From Methylocystis sp. B8 (GTDB taxonomy: Bacteria > Pseudomonadota > Alphaproteobacteria > Rhizobiales > Beijerinckiaceae), in the NCBI RefSeq assembly GCF_005771425.1, contig NZ_VBTZ01000008.1:62001-126000 (forward strand): a DNA stretch of 64,000 nucleotides, written 5' to 3'. This document shows, piece after piece, positions 26,131-35,978 of this stretch. The position numbers and the translations under genes are program-made. The notes under the pieces were generated by a model. It did not search any database and had not been told where the DNA came from. It worked only from the letters and a program-made list of their open reading frames with translations. Position 1 is the first letter of the stretch; each line of letters starts with the position of its first letter.

Positions 26131-27744
26131 TTATTCTGTCAAGGAAGAGAGAACGGCGCCGGAGGCGCGAAGCGCGAGCGCGGCGATCGTCAGCGTCGGA
26201 TTTGCGGTTCCGCCGGTCGGGAATGCGGCCGCGCCAACCAGAAAAAGATTCCGGTGACCATGGGCGCGTAGGTCCTTATCGACGACCGACGTCGCCGGAT
26301 CATCGCCCATACGCGCTGTGCCCATGATGTGTCCGGCGGCCTCGGCGCCATCCTTGTGCCAAAAGCCCTCCACGCCGATCCTTCTAAACATGTCTTCATG
26401 CATATTTTTCGCATTGGCGAGCGCGCGGTCGGTATAGCTGTCGAGTTGATAGAAGATTGCCGCGCGCGGAAGGCCGGTCCTCTCGATCTGCGTTGAATCG
26501 AGCGTCACTCTGTTGCTGGCCAGAGGAAGCTGGTCCGTCAATGCGGCGACGCGGATATGCCGCGCCGTCTGTTCTTTGAGAGCTGTGTCGAGCGCCTTTG
26601 CGCGCAAGCCGCCGAGCGCCAGCTCGCGCGCCGTCGACTCGGGCGCTCCCTTCGGCCAGCTCCACCCTTCATTGCCGATTTCAAATCTCAACGCCGAATT
26701 GACGTTTCGATCCTTCAAGTCTCGAAAATTTTCGATTCCCGATGTCGCTCCCGGCCCACGATAAGGCCAGACGGGTTGACGCGTGAGCGCCCAACTGAGC
26801 TGGATCGGATGATCCATCAGATTTCGCCCGAGCTGGTCAGAGCGGTTTGCGACGCCGCCCGGAAACGCCTCGCAGATCGACGCCAGAAGGAGCCGCGGGG
26901 TTTCGACGCCGTTGGCGGCGACGACGACGATGCGCGCAAAGACGCGCCCTGTAGATCCATCCGATCGCACGAACCTGACCGCTTCGACGCGCCCGTCTTG
27001 GCGGCATTCAACGAAATTGGCGCAAGTCTCGTTCAGAAGCATCGCGCCGAAAGATTGCGCGCGCGCGACGTGAATGGTCGCGTCATATTTCGCTTGGATC
27101 GGACAGATGGGAATGCAACTGGCGCTGCCGTGACAAGATGGTCGATCGCCAGACGGCTTTGAGAGTCGCGCCTGTGGAGTCGGGCGGACTTTGTAGTTTG
27201 ATTCATCCAAGGCGTTGCGCCATGCGAGATCAAGAAAGCTTTGCGCAATTGGCGGCATTGGGTAAGGCGCGGAGCGCGGAGAGCCGAGGTCGTCCCTATC
27301 GTCTCCGGCGACCTCTAGCTCTTGTTCAGCCTGGCAATACCATGGCTCGAGATCGGCATAGGAGATCGGCCAATCAACGCCAAGGCTGAACAGCGATTTC
27401 ATCCGGAAATCGGCGGGAACCAGGCGAATGGCGGAGCCCAGCCAATGCCATGTCGTGCCGCCGACCTGGCGCAAATAGGTCGAATTGAAGGGATGGGAGC
27501 CTTTCTGCGCATAGAACGCATAGGGCTTGTCCGTTTCCGGGTGCGGCGTGAACTCGGATTGTGCGTAGGCCGACTCCGGGGTCTTTGGAAAAGCGTTCTG
27601 GAATCGTCTCACCGAGTCGACGCGGTCGACTTGAGGGCCAGCCTCCATGATGATGACTTTCGCGCCCTTGCGCGCGGTGCGATATGCGACCAACGCGCCG
27701 GCGACCCCGGAGCCTATGACCAACACGTCGGCGTGAAGATCCAT
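26131..27744 (-). CDS. GMC-family FAD dehydrogenase, large subunit (gluconate/sorbitol dehydrogenase type)
   Basis: About 537 residues from ATG 27744. FAD-binding Rossmann motif VLVIGSGVAGALVAYRTARKG at the N-terminus; GGTTWHWLGSAIRLVP matches the GMC flavin attachment region; CIPICPIQAKYDATIH is typical of the membrane-associated gluconate/sorbitol dehydrogenase branch; the C-terminal GTARMGDDPATSVVD and GTANPTLTIAALALR carry the active-site His/Asn region. It oxidises a sugar or polyol and passes electrons to the respiratory chain via a cytochrome subunit. It lies 8 bp after the small Tat-exported subunit, but no cytochrome c subunit gene is in the cluster. Confidence 0.9.
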   Translation of the reverse strand: MDLHADVLVIGSGVAGALVAYRTARKGAKVIIMEAGPQVDRVDSVRRFQNAFPKTPESAYAQSEFTPHPETDKPYAFYAQKGSHPFNSTYLRQVGGTTWHWLGSAIRLVPADFRMKSLFSLGVDWPISYADLEPWYCQAEQELEVAGDDRDDLGSPRSAPYPMPPIAQSFLDLAWRNALDESNYKVRPTPQARLSKPSGDRPSCHGSASCIPICPIQAKYDATIHVARAQSFGAMLLNETCANFVECRQDGRVEAVRFVRSDGSTGRVFARIVVVAANGVETPRLLLASICEAFPGGVANRSDQLGRNLMDHPIQLSWALTRQPVWPYRGPGATSGIENFRDLKDRNVNSALRFEIGNEGWSWPKGAPESTARELALGGLRAKALDTALKEQTARHIRVAALTDQLPLASNRVTLDSTQIERTGLPRAAIFYQLDSYTDRALANAKNMHEDMFRRIGVEGFWHKDGAEAAGHIMGTARMGDDPATSVVDKDLRAHGHRNLFLVGAAAFPTGGTANPTLTIAALALRASGAVLSSLTE

Positions 27745-27752
27745 GGAGAGCG

Positions 27753-28208
27753 TCACTTCTCGATTGGAGCGAGCGCCCAACTCGCGGCTTCGCGGAGAAC
27801 GCCGCCTGGCCGCGCAAATCCGATTGCGTCCCACATGAGCGCGCCCGTGTAATCGACGCAAATCATGCGTCCAGAATCGACGGTCTGACCAGAATACCAG
27901 TCCGCCACAATTCTACGAGCAAGACGATCCGAGTCTTCTTTGTTCAGACGGCCGAAGTCGGCGCGCGAGCCGCTGCGATCGAGTTCAAGAGCATGCAGAT
28001 AAATCCGAGCGGTATCGACGGAAAGATGCGAGCGCCCGGTAAGTTTGACGCTGAGGCGAAGAAAGTCGGCGAGACCCGAGGTCTTAGCGAAAACTGCCCG
28101 GTCTATAATGCAGGGCATGAGCGCGCCGAGCGCGCAGCCGATCATAAGCTTCCGACGTGAGAATTCATGACCCCTTGCGCGCATTCCATTCTCGCTTGCG
28201 AACGCCAT
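27753..28208 (-). CDS. sugar/polyol dehydrogenase small subunit with Tat signal
   Basis: A 151-residue protein with a twin-arginine signal (FSRRKLMIGCALGALMP) and the ADFLRLSVKLTGR ... DTARIYLHAL pattern of the FAD-sorbitol dehydrogenase small subunit family. This subunit typically escorts the GMC flavoprotein, which lacks its own signal, across the inner membrane by co-export. The gene directly precedes the large subunit on the same strand. An internal ATG nearer the RR motif (MRARGHEF) is an alternative start. Confidence 0.85.
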   Translation of the reverse strand: MAFASENGMRARGHEFSRRKLMIGCALGALMPCIIDRAVFAKTSGLADFLRLSVKLTGRSHLSVDTARIYLHALELDRSGSRADFGRLNKEDSDRLARRIVADWYSGQTVDSGRMICVDYTGALMWDAIGFARPGGVLREAASWALAPIEK

Positions 28209-28223
28209 TCGGCGGGAGGAATT

Positions 28224-28910
28224 TCATCCCTTCAGCATTTCAATTACGACCTTCTCGTCAAATCCTTCGATCGCTTCCTGCGATAGGGAGGATGTGAGCA
28301 ACTCGTCGATCACCGCAGGCGGCGCCGTGATGTCGCGACTATATCGAAGTCCGACTTCAACGGTTTGTCGATCAGCAAAGCTTGCAAGCAATAAGGTTCG
28401 TTCAGCGCTCTTGACGATCGCAGCGATGGTTTCGAGCAGCCGTTCCCAATCTCTTTCAAGCCGCATGAGCCTGCCGAGATATACCGCGACGCCGTCCGCG
28501 CCGGCCTCCATCGCGACATAGGCCTGCGTCGCCGTGAAAACGGCCGTGACCAGGGAGGCGCAGCCCATTTCCTTCAGCGCTGGACAGCAGGCGAGGCTTG
28601 TTGGCGTCGGCGCAAGTTTTACCCAAAGCCTTTTGTCGTGCGCGGCTTTCAGCTCATCGAGATAGAGCGTCGCCTGGCTCAGCGTCTCGTCTCTACCTCC
28701 AACCGCCTGAATCATCAGATGCTGAATCGCGCCGATGTCCGCCGACATTTTGCAGAGCTTGCGCGCGGCGGCAATATAGTCATCCAACGATAAGGTTTCC
28801 GCGCCAGCGGCGCGCGCCATTAACGTCGGATTGGTGGTGAACCCTTGTACGCCCGGAAATTCGAGCGCGTTCAGAATCGCCTGCTGGTCTGCCGTATCGA
28901 CGAGAAGCAT
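28224..28910 (-). CDS. tal: transaldolase (TalC/fructose-6-phosphate aldolase subfamily)
   Basis: A 228-residue small transaldolase-type TIM barrel. VQGFTTNPTLMARA at the N-terminus is the conserved TTNP motif; the Schiff-base Lys is in RLWVKLAPT; TAVFTATQAYVAMEAGADGVAVYLGRL is the typical substrate-site stretch. Reaction: transfer of dihydroxyacetone units between sugar phosphates or aldol cleavage of fructose-6-phosphate. The gene is 15 bp from the dehydrogenase small subunit gene and probably co-transcribed with it, linking sugar oxidation and sugar-phosphate metabolism. Confidence 0.88.
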   Translation of the reverse strand: MLLVDTADQQAILNALEFPGVQGFTTNPTLMARAAGAETLSLDDYIAAARKLCKMSADIGAIQHLMIQAVGGRDETLSQATLYLDELKAAHDKRLWVKLAPTPTSLACCPALKEMGCASLVTAVFTATQAYVAMEAGADGVAVYLGRLMRLERDWERLLETIAAIVKSAERTLLLASFADRQTVEVGLRYSRDITAPPAVIDELLTSSLSQEAIEGFDEKVVIEMLKG

Positions 28911-28953
28911 CGCGTCCTCATATCGGAAATTCTTTCACTACCCACGACCCTTC

Positions 28954-29694
28954 TTACACAGCCTTTCTTCGCGCGCTTAATACAATGCTTTTTGGATTGT
29001 CGAGGATCGCCTTCCAGAATTCTTCGCCATAACGCTCAATGCCCTGTTGGGAGACAGCGAAGGGCGTCCATTGGACGTCAGCAAACCCGGCCTGCTCCAG
29101 CGCGCTATCATATGCGAAACGGCTCCACTGCGTGAACTCGATCGAGAATTCCTCTGCGCCGACAAAAGTCATGCGAACGCGCAAATGCATCGGGCCTTTG
29201 CCGATCTCTTCAAGGAAGAATCCATAAGGAAGCGTATCTCTTCGACCATTGATGAAATCCGGATTGGGCACGACGGCGACCAACCTAGCGTCCGGCTTGA
29301 TGTTCGCCGCGACGGACTGGAACATTCGATTGAGCGTCTGCTCATCCTCGGCGTAATTGAACAGAAAAACGGCGGTGGCGACGTCAAATGATCCGAAAAC
29401 GGCCATCGTTGCGGCGTCAGCGACTTTGTAAACAATCCCTAGCGATTTTTCGTTTTCTTCCTGTCGCGCAGTTTCTATCATCGCGGGCGACAAATCCACG
29501 CCGAGCACATTCCTTGCGCCAAGTCTTTTTAAGAGCCGAGAGTAGTGGCCAGTCCCGCACGCGTAGTCGACGGCGCTCGCGCCTGCGACATCGCCGAGCG
29601 CCGATTGGACCGATGGCGTCTCAAGAAAATTCGTAACGTCGTCTTTTCGCGCGTGCGAATATTGCTCGCTGATTGTTTGATATTGATCCTTCAT
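28954..29694 (-). CDS. SAM-dependent class I methyltransferase
   Basis: About 246 residues from ATG 29694, preceded by GAGGCGGCT. The Rossmann SAM-binding motif I is VDYACGTGHYSRLLKRLG, motif II VLGVDLSPAMIETARQE, with KVADAATMAVFGSFDVATA following. The C-terminal half is the usual variable substrate domain (FFLEEIGKGPMH, FSIEFTQWSRFAYDSALEQAG). This arrangement is common among small-molecule methyltransferases; substrate unknown. It lies 43 bp upstream of transaldolase on the same strand and may be in the same transcription unit. Confidence 0.85.
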   Translation of the reverse strand: MKDQYQTISEQYSHARKDDVTNFLETPSVQSALGDVAGASAVDYACGTGHYSRLLKRLGARNVLGVDLSPAMIETARQEENEKSLGIVYKVADAATMAVFGSFDVATAVFLFNYAEDEQTLNRMFQSVAANIKPDARLVAVVPNPDFINGRRDTLPYGFFLEEIGKGPMHLRVRMTFVGAEEFSIEFTQWSRFAYDSALEQAGFADVQWTPFAVSQQGIERYGEEFWKAILDNPKSIVLSARRKAV

Positions 29695-29883
29695 GAGCCG
29701 CCTCAAAAAGTCGTCAAGGTCAAGTTTTGAAACACTTGCCGGCGCTGGCAATATGGGCGGCGTAGCGGTTATAGGACAAGCCCGCCGGGTCGAGTTGATC
29801 GTGGCGAACCGGGCGCTGACATTTCAATGTCATAAAACAGTCGGAAGCATGTCCGATCCTTGCGACTGGAATCGGATGATCAA

Positions 29884-30102
29884 ATGATTGACCTGAAATT
29901 CTTGGCGCTTATGGACTTCGTCGCTTGGTTGCGCGGACAATATCCGAGGAACGTCGAGAGCGGGGGCGCAGAAGAATTTGTGCCCTACGAGGACGCCCGC
30001 CAAGGGAAAGCGGAAAAGACCGACGCGTCTGGCGCTTATACCTCAGCGTCGACGTCTGTCGACGAGGCGGGCATGAGCGCGCACAGGGACGAGCCTAAGT
30101 AA
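29884..30102 (+). CDS. small hypothetical protein
   Basis: A 72-codon frame starting MIDLKFLALMDFVAWLRGQY and becoming polar and acidic (EEFVPYEDARQG). No recognised motif. A GGAT sequence upstream of the ATG is a weak ribosome-binding site. It sits alone between divergent and convergent neighbours. Confidence 0.4.
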   Translation: MIDLKFLALMDFVAWLRGQYPRNVESGGAEEFVPYEDARQGKAEKTDASGAYTSASTSVDEAGMSAHRDEPK

Positions 30103-30156
30103 GCTACGCCTCCTTAGGACGACTCGCCAGACGACAGCCCCGGGGTCCTGCTTGTC

Positions 30157-30495
30157 TCACATCCCCTGGACGACGGGGTTGCCGGCGTTGAGCCAGGCGA
30201 GAATGCCGCCGCCGAAATGCGTGTTCGCGTCGCGCCGGCCTAAAAGCCGCGCCTGCTCCATCGCGGACACGGAGCGCTTGCCGGAGCGGCAGTAGATCAC
30301 GACCTGCTGGCCCTCGCCTGGGACCGGCAGCTTGCTCGGATCGAATTTCGATAACGGATTGAACAGCGCGCCGGCGATGTGGCCCGCCGCATATTCATCA
30401 GCCTCACGCACGTCGACAAGCAAGACTCGCCCCGCCGCGAGGCCGGACTTCAACTCTTCCAGGCTGATGTCATTGAACTGACTGCCTACGCTCAT
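30157..30495 (-). CDS. rhodanese-domain sulfurtransferase
   Basis: A 112-residue single rhodanese domain: LLVDVREADEYAAGHIAGAL (CH2A-like region) and active-site loop YCRSGKRS with the catalytic Cys. Such stand-alone proteins shuttle persulfide sulfur in the cytoplasm. A standard length for the GlpE/PspE-like group without signal peptide. It is 66 bp downstream of ppc on the same strand; no functional link is evident. Confidence 0.92.
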   Translation of the reverse strand: MSVGSQFNDISLEELKSGLAAGRVLLVDVREADEYAAGHIAGALFNPLSKFDPSKLPVPGEGQQVVIYCRSGKRSVSAMEQARLLGRRDANTHFGGGILAWLNAGNPVVQGM

Positions 30496-30561
30496 GACTC
30501 ACAATCCTTTCGATGATCTCGCAGATGTCCTTGGCGCGCCCGCCGAGGACCCGTCATTTAC

Positions 30562-33363
30562 CTATCCCGTATTGCGCAGGCCCGCAGCAATGCCGTTGAT
30601 CGACATTAAGATGCCTTCACGAATGTCTTCGCCGCGCTCTCCCGCACGGTGACGGCGGATCAGCTCGACCTGCAGATAGTTGAGCGGCGCGATATAGGGG
30701 AAGCGGTGCCTGAGCGAGCGCGCGAGCGTGGGATTGTCGGCAAGCCGCTCCTTGGACCCGAGAATTTTTTCGAGCGCTTCATTGGCGCGCCCATGCTCCG
30801 CCTCGATCATGCCGAAGATGCGCGCCGCCAGCGCTTTGTTCTCAACGAGACCGGCGTAATGATGCGCGATCGACATGTCGGTCTTGGACAGGATCATGTC
30901 GATATTCGAAAGCAGCGCGCGGAAGAACGGCCATTCCTCGCTCATGCGGCGCAGCAGCGCGAGCCGCGGTTTCTCGTCCTTTTCGATGAAATGTGCGATC
31001 GCCGAACCAAAGCCGTACCATCCCGGCAGCGCCACGCGCGCCTGCGCCCAGGAAAAGCTCCACGGAATCGCGCGCAGATCTTCGATGCGTCGCGAAGGTT
31101 TGCGCGAGGCGGGACGCGATCCAATGTTGAGCGAGGCGATTTCCGAAATCGGCGTCGACGAAAAGAAGAAATCGACGAAGCCTTCGGTCCCGTAAACGAG
31201 GCCGCGATAGGCCGCCATGCCGGCCTCAGACAATTCTTCGGCCGCATCCAGAAACTCCGGCGCCGGCGTTTTTTGCTCCGAGAGCAGCGTTGCTTCGAGC
31301 GTCGCCGCGACAAGCAGTTCGAGGTTGACGTGGCCGATTTGCGGATTGGCGTATTTCGCCGCGATGACTTCGCCCTGCTCCGTCAGACGGATTTGCCCAT
31401 TCACCGTGCCCGGCGGCTGCGCGAGAATGGCGTCGTAGCTCGGTCCGCCGCCGCGCCCCACGGTTCCGCCGCGCCCATGGAAAAGACGCAGCGTCACATT
31501 CGTCAAGGATGCGAAAAATTCCGCGAGCGCGGTCGAGGCGCGATAGAGCTCCCAGATGCTCGTGAGAATGCCGCCGTCCTTGTTGGAGTCGGAATAGCCG
31601 AGCATAACGTCCTGCTGCCCGCCGGAATTGACCACGAGCTTCAAGATGCCAGGAAGCGCATAGAATTCCCGCATGATCGGCGCGGCGTTGCGCAAATCTT
31701 CGATCGTCTCGAAGAGCGGAACGATGATGAGATCGGCGATGACGGTCTGTGCGTCGCGCGGATCGAGCGTGCCGCGCATCAGCCCGCATTCTTTCTGCAG
31801 CAGCAGCACTTCCAGTAGGTCGCTGACCGTTTCGGTGTGGCTGATGATGTAATGGCGGATCGCTTCGTCGCCATAGAGACGGCGCATCTCGAGCGCGCGC
31901 TCCATGATCGTCAATTCACTCGTCGCGCGATCGCTATAGGTCACGCCCGGCAGGCGCACCGGCCGCGGATCGCTGAGCAGCTTCAGCAGCAGCGTCTGCT
32001 TTTCCGCTTCCGTCAGCGCGGCGTAATCGCCGACGACGCGCGCGACGCTAAGAAGCTCGCCAATCGTCTCCTCATGCCGATCGGAGCTTTGCCGCAGATC
32101 GAGCGTCGCAAGGTGAAAGCCGAAGACTTCAACGGCGCGGATCAGCGGCTCGAGCCGTTGCGTGGCGATGATCTCGCTGTGATGCACCCGCAAGGATTCA
32201 TCAATGGTGACGAGATCGGCGAGGAGCGCCCATGAATTGGCGTAAGGCTCGCCCGGCGCGACGGCGTGGCGCGCCGCCTGGCCGCCGGTCAGCTTCTCCA
32301 GCGTGCCGGCGAGGCGCGAATAGACGCCGATGAGCGCACGTCGATAGGGTTCGTCATCCCGGTGTGGATTGTCGTCGCCCGAGCGCGCCGCAAGCTCTTC
32401 GAGCGCTTTGGTGCACCCCGCGTAGCGGCGCGAAATCGAAAGTTCGGCGCCAAGCTCGTGCACTTCGACGAGATAGAAGCGCAGCGCCGTTTCACATTGC
32501 ATGCGCATGGCGGTCGAAAGCGAGTCCGCGGTGACGTTCGGATTGCCGTCGCGGTCGCCGCCGACCCAGGCGCCCATGCGCAGGAAAGGCGGCACGCGCA
32601 GCCCTTCAAGACGCTGTTCGATGTCGGCGTATAGCCGCGGGATCTCGCGCAGGAAGGTGCTGCGATAATAGCTCAGCGTATTCTCGATTTCATCGCGCAC
32701 CGTCAGTCGCGAATGACGCAACAACTCAGTCTGCCAAAGCTGTGAGACGCGGGCGCGAAGCTGCATCTCATTTTGCGCGCGCTCGGACTTGCCGCGCATA
32801 TGTTCGCGCGCGGCGAGGAGCTTGAAGATTGCATGTTCGGCGTCGAGGAGGCTCTTGCGGCGCACTTCGGTCGGATGCGCGGTCAGCACCGGCGAAATCC
32901 AGCCGCGCGCCAACGCCTGAGCGATCTTGCCAGCGCCGACGGAGGCCTTGCGCAGATGCGCAAGCGTGGTGGCGAGGCTTGGCGCGCCAGTGAAGGCGCC
33001 GCTCGCCTGGGCGCGGGCGCGCTGCTGCAGCGGATGCAGATCCTCGGCGATATTGGCGAGGTGCGAGAAATAGCTGAAGGCGCGGATCACGGTGCGCGCT
33101 TCTTCGGCGGTCAGCGAACGCAGCAGCGCGTCGAGATTTCTGTCGGCTTCGGCGTCGCCATTGCGGCTCGCGGCGACGGAGAGCCGCCTGATCGTCTCGA
33201 TGCGCTCGAAGGCGCCGCTCCCCTCATGTTCGCGCACCGCGTCGCCAAGCAGGCGTCCGAGAAGGCGAATGTCCTCGATGAGGGACTCGTCGCCTTTTGT
33301 CGCGTCGGGCTCCGCCGGAGCGAGCGTGACGGGCTTTTCCTGCGCCTGAACCTCAAGCTGCAT
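30562..33363 (-). CDS. ppc: phosphoenolpyruvate carboxylase
   Basis: A 933-residue PEP carboxylase forming oxaloacetate from PEP and bicarbonate, the carboxylation step of the serine cycle in type II methanotrophs. Start ATG at 33363 ([12 protein letters not shown]); the frame is open further upstream without family similarity. Diagnostic motifs: [69 protein letters not shown], and the C-terminal RNTG end that anchors allosteric effectors. A very long open frame on the opposite strand is a codon-bias shadow. Confidence 0.97.
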   Translation of the reverse strand: MQLEVQAQEKPVTLAPAEPDATKGDESLIEDIRLLGRLLGDAVREHEGSGAFERIETIRRLSVAASRNGDAEADRNLDALLRSLTAEEARTVIRAFSYFSHLANIAEDLHPLQQRARAQASGAFTGAPSLATTLAHLRKASVGAGKIAQALARGWISPVLTAHPTEVRRKSLLDAEHAIFKLLAAREHMRGKSERAQNEMQLRARVSQLWQTELLRHSRLTVRDEIENTLSYYRSTFLREIPRLYADIEQRLEGLRVPPFLRMGAWVGGDRDGNPNVTADSLSTAMRMQCETALRFYLVEVHELGAELSISRRYAGCTKALEELAARSGDDNPHRDDEPYRRALIGVYSRLAGTLEKLTGGQAARHAVAPGEPYANSWALLADLVTIDESLRVHHSEIIATQRLEPLIRAVEVFGFHLATLDLRQSSDRHEETIGELLSVARVVGDYAALTEAEKQTLLLKLLSDPRPVRLPGVTYSDRATSELTIMERALEMRRLYGDEAIRHYIISHTETVSDLLEVLLLQKECGLMRGTLDPRDAQTVIADLIIVPLFETIEDLRNAAPIMREFYALPGILKLVVNSGGQQDVMLGYSDSNKDGGILTSIWELYRASTALAEFFASLTNVTLRLFHGRGGTVGRGGGPSYDAILAQPPGTVNGQIRLTEQGEVIAAKYANPQIGHVNLELLVAATLEATLLSEQKTPAPEFLDAAEELSEAGMAAYRGLVYGTEGFVDFFFSSTPISEIASLNIGSRPASRKPSRRIEDLRAIPWSFSWAQARVALPGWYGFGSAIAHFIEKDEKPRLALLRRMSEEWPFFRALLSNIDMILSKTDMSIAHHYAGLVENKALAARIFGMIEAEHGRANEALEKILGSKERLADNPTLARSLRHRFPYIAPLNYLQVELIRRHRAGERGEDIREGILMSINGIAAGLRNTG

Positions 33364-33530
33364 GCTGTCGCGACCTTTGAAATTTTCCGCGCCTCTGCGC
33401 GCCTCGAGGGCAGCTATAGCAGGCTTCGAACGGCTTTTCGATGCGGCGCTTGTTCGAGACCGCCCGCCCGCGTATAGACTTCGGCGCAGTGACGCCTCAT
33501 TCCGCAAATTGCGGCGCAAATGGTCAAGTG

Positions 33531-34046
33531 ATGCTCGACACTACGGAAATAGCTATCTTCGCCGCAGTCGGCGTGGTCTTTGCCTTGGGACTTATCGCGC
33601 TTTGCCGCTGGTCGGGCGTCGCCGCGCAGCGGATCGCCGCCTATGCGCTGATTGCGCTCTCCTTCCTATACGTCGGCTTCGCCTTTCGCGCCGAAGAGCC
33701 CGGCGCCTGGGTCGGCGTCGAGATGACCGGGGTCGCCGTTTTTGGTTCGCTCGCCGGCATGTCGATCATTGGCTCGCCCTGGTGGGTCGTCGCAGGCTTC
33801 GCGCTGCATCCGCTCTATGCGATTTACTTTCACTATATCGGCGCCGGATCGCAATTTGCGCCACCACCCTTCGCGATCGCCAACGCGGCTTTCGACGTCG
33901 CGATGGCGCTCTTCGTCGCTTATGCCGCCTTGCGCGGCGCCGGCAGGAAGACGACGGGCGCTGCGGACGCGCCTGCGCCGCAGCGAAAACTTGCGGCGCG
34001 CTCTCAGCACCGTTCGCAAAGCCGCGACGCTGGAGGTCCGGCGTGA
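33531..34046 (+). CDS. multi-pass membrane protein of unknown function
   Basis: About 171 residues from ATG 33531 with four to five predicted membrane helices ([72 protein letters not shown]) and a short Arg-rich tail. No recognised family. Its stop overlaps the bioB GTG start (GTGA), so the two genes are coupled; this raises, without proving, the possibility of a link to biotin synthesis or precursor supply. It is divergent from ppc. Confidence 0.7.
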   Translation: MLDTTEIAIFAAVGVVFALGLIALCRWSGVAAQRIAAYALIALSFLYVGFAFRAEEPGAWVGVEMTGVAVFGSLAGMSIIGSPWWVVAGFALHPLYAIYFHYIGAGSQFAPPPFAIANAAFDVAMALFVAYAALRGAGRKTTGAADAPAPQRKLAARSQHRSQSRDAGGPA

Positions 34047-35026
34047 ACGCGCCTGTCGACGTCGCGCTTCGCTATGACTGGCGCGTCGAAGAGATTGTCG
34101 TGATCCATGACCAGCCGCTGCTCGATCTTATCGCGCAGGCCAACGCCGTCCACCGACGCTTTCACGACGTCAACGACGTGCAGAAGGCGGCGTTACTATC
34201 GATCAAGACCGGCGGCTGTCCGGAAGACTGCTCCTATTGTCCGCAGTCAGCGCATCATCGCGAAGTGAAGCTCGACCGCGTCGATCTCATGGAGACGGCG
34301 GAGGTGCTCGCCGCCGCGAGAACTGCGCGAGAGGCCGGCGCCGATCGCTTCTGCATGGGCGCCGCCTGGCGCTCGGCGCCTGAGGGCAAGCGCTTCGACG
34401 CCGTGCTCGATATGGTGCGCGGCGTGCGCGCGCTCGGCATGGAGGCCTGCGTTACGCTCGGCATGATCAACGAGTCGCAAGCCAAGCGCCTAGTCGATGC
34501 GGGGCTCACCGCCTACAACCACAATCTCGACACCGGCCCCGAATTTTACGGAGAGATCATCACCACCCGCACCTATCAGGACCGTCTCGAGACGCTGAAA
34601 GCCGTGCGCGGCGCTGGATTAGAGATGTGCTGCGGCGGCATCATCGGCATGGGCGAAAGCGTCAACGACCGCGCCGGCATGCTGCAGACGCTCGCGTCTT
34701 TCGATCCGCATCCCGAGAGCGTGCCGATCAATGCGCTCGTCGCCGTCGAGGGCACGCCGCTTGCGGGACGCGCGCAGATCGATCCGCTCGATCTCGTGCG
34801 CATGATTGCGACGACGCGCATCGTCATGCCGAAGTCGCGGGTGCGTCTTTCGGCCGGACGCTCTTCGCTGTCGCGCGAAGCGCAAATTCTCTGCCTCGTC
34901 GCGGGCGCCAATTCGATCTTCTACGGCGAGAAGCTGCTGACGACCGACAACGCCGGCGTCAATGAAGACGATGCGCTCTTCGCCGCTCTCGCGGCGCGAG
35001 AGGCGCCGGCGACCGCCGCGTCTTAA
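34043..35026 (+). CDS. bioB: biotin synthase
   Basis: A 327-residue radical-SAM enzyme that inserts sulfur into dethiobiotin. The radical-SAM Cys triplet is [20 protein letters not shown] precedes it; further BioB motifs are [28 protein letters not shown] and [13 protein letters not shown] place the start at GTG 34043, preceded by GGAGG seven bases upstream and overlapping the membrane-protein stop; the open frame upstream of this is only a shadow. Convergent with lipB, the stop codons overlapping. Confidence 0.96.
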   Translation: MNAPVDVALRYDWRVEEIVVIHDQPLLDLIAQANAVHRRFHDVNDVQKAALLSIKTGGCPEDCSYCPQSAHHREVKLDRVDLMETAEVLAAARTAREAGADRFCMGAAWRSAPEGKRFDAVLDMVRGVRALGMEACVTLGMINESQAKRLVDAGLTAYNHNLDTGPEFYGEIITTRTYQDRLETLKAVRGAGLEMCCGGIIGMGESVNDRAGMLQTLASFDPHPESVPINALVAVEGTPLAGRAQIDPLDLVRMIATTRIVMPKSRVRLSAGRSSLSREAQILCLVAGANSIFYGEKLLTTDNAGVNEDDALFAALAAREAPATAAS

Positions 35027-35760
35027 ACCAACTCAGTCGGGCCGAAGATCGCTTCAAAATTTTTGCGTAGAGCAGCGTCGACGGCGTGCATTTCCGCCGT
35101 CACGCCGAGGTCCGCCAGGCTTGTGACGCCAAGATGCGCCTCGCGCACGCCGCAGGGCGCGATGCCGGAAAAATGCGTCAGATCCGGCGCGACATTGAGT
35201 GCGACGCCGTGAAAGCTCACCCATTGCCGCAGGCGTATGCCAATCGCGGCGATCTTGTCCTCCGCCATCTCGCCGCCCGGCCCTTTTAGCTTATCCGGCC
35301 GCTCGACCCAGACGCCGACGCGCGCGGCGCGCCGTTTGCCCGTAACGCCGAGGTCGGCGAGAGTCGCGATAATCCAGGATTCAAGCGCGCAGACAAGCGC
35401 CCGCACGTCGCGCCGGCGGCGCGTCAAATCGAGCATGACATAGGCGACGCGCTGTTTCGGTCCATGATAGGTGAATTGCCCGCCGCGTCCCGTGCGATAG
35501 ACCGGAAAGCGCGCGTCGAGGAGATCCTGCGCCTTCGCCGAGGAGCCGCCGGTATAGATCGGCGGGTGTTCGATGAGCCACACGCATTCGCGCGCCGCGC
35601 CCGAGGCGATGGCCGCGGCGCGCGCCTCCATGAAGGCGACCGCCTCTTCATAGTCGACCAGACCTTCGCCGACGCGCCATTCGACGGGCGGCGCGCCCCC
35701 GGCCGCGCGCATCGCCGCTGCGTCCGAGGCGCGCACAGGGGAATAGGCGGCTTCGCTCAT
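35023..35760 (-). CDS. lipB: lipoyl(octanoyl) transferase LipB
   Basis: A 245-residue LipB, moving octanoyl groups from acyl carrier protein to lipoyl domains. Motifs: [36 protein letters not shown], the Lys in [20 protein letters not shown] and the acyl-thioester Cys in SGIAPCGV. Length is typical for alphaproteobacteria. Its stop shares the TTAA sequence with the bioB stop on the other strand. Confidence 0.95.
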   Translation of the reverse strand: MSEAAYSPVRASDAAAMRAAGGAPPVEWRVGEGLVDYEEAVAFMEARAAAIASGAARECVWLIEHPPIYTGGSSAKAQDLLDARFPVYRTGRGGQFTYHGPKQRVAYVMLDLTRRRRDVRALVCALESWIIATLADLGVTGKRRAARVGVWVERPDKLKGPGGEMAEDKIAAIGIRLRQWVSFHGVALNVAPDLTHFSGIAPCGVREAHLGVTSLADLGVTAEMHAVDAALRKNFEAIFGPTELV

Positions 35761-35869
35761 CGCATGATTTTACACCAATCTAAGGGCGAAGCGTTCCGCC
35801 GCTTGTCATCCCTAAGGCGATTTGTTAGACGCAGCGCGCCGGCGCTTCGCCTTTAAGCGGAGCGCCCTT

Positions 35870-35954
35870 GCGGCCGTGGCGGAATTGGTAGACGCGCTAG
35901 CTTGAGGTGCTAGTTGGGCAACCAGTGGAGGTTCGAGTCCTCTCGGCCGCACCA
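35870..35954 (+). tRNA. tRNA-Leu (GAG anticodon)
   Basis: 85 nt with encoded CCA: acceptor GCGGCCG/CGGCCGC, D-loop AATTGGTAGACGCGC, anticodon stem CTAGC/GCTAG with loop TTGAGGT (GAG), a long variable arm (TTGGGCAACCAGT) and T-arm GAGGTTCGAGTCCTC. The variable arm is diagnostic of a class II tRNA. Confidence 0.97.
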
Positions 35955-35978
35955 AGGTTAGCGCCCCAAGAGCGCCCG

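Noticed and set aside
30649-31818. 389-codon open frame antisense to ppc
   Set aside because: High-GC codon bias leaves the opposite strand open; the translation is Arg-rich without domains and ppc on the other strand is certain.
33362-34042. 5' extension of the bioB reading frame
   Set aside because: The added ~227 residues are Arg-rich and overlap the membrane-protein gene in another frame; BioB similarity and a ribosome-binding site start at 34043.
35907-35978. Upstream extension of the 35979 gene into tRNA-Leu
   Set aside because: The frame is open only because the tRNA sequence happens to lack stops.
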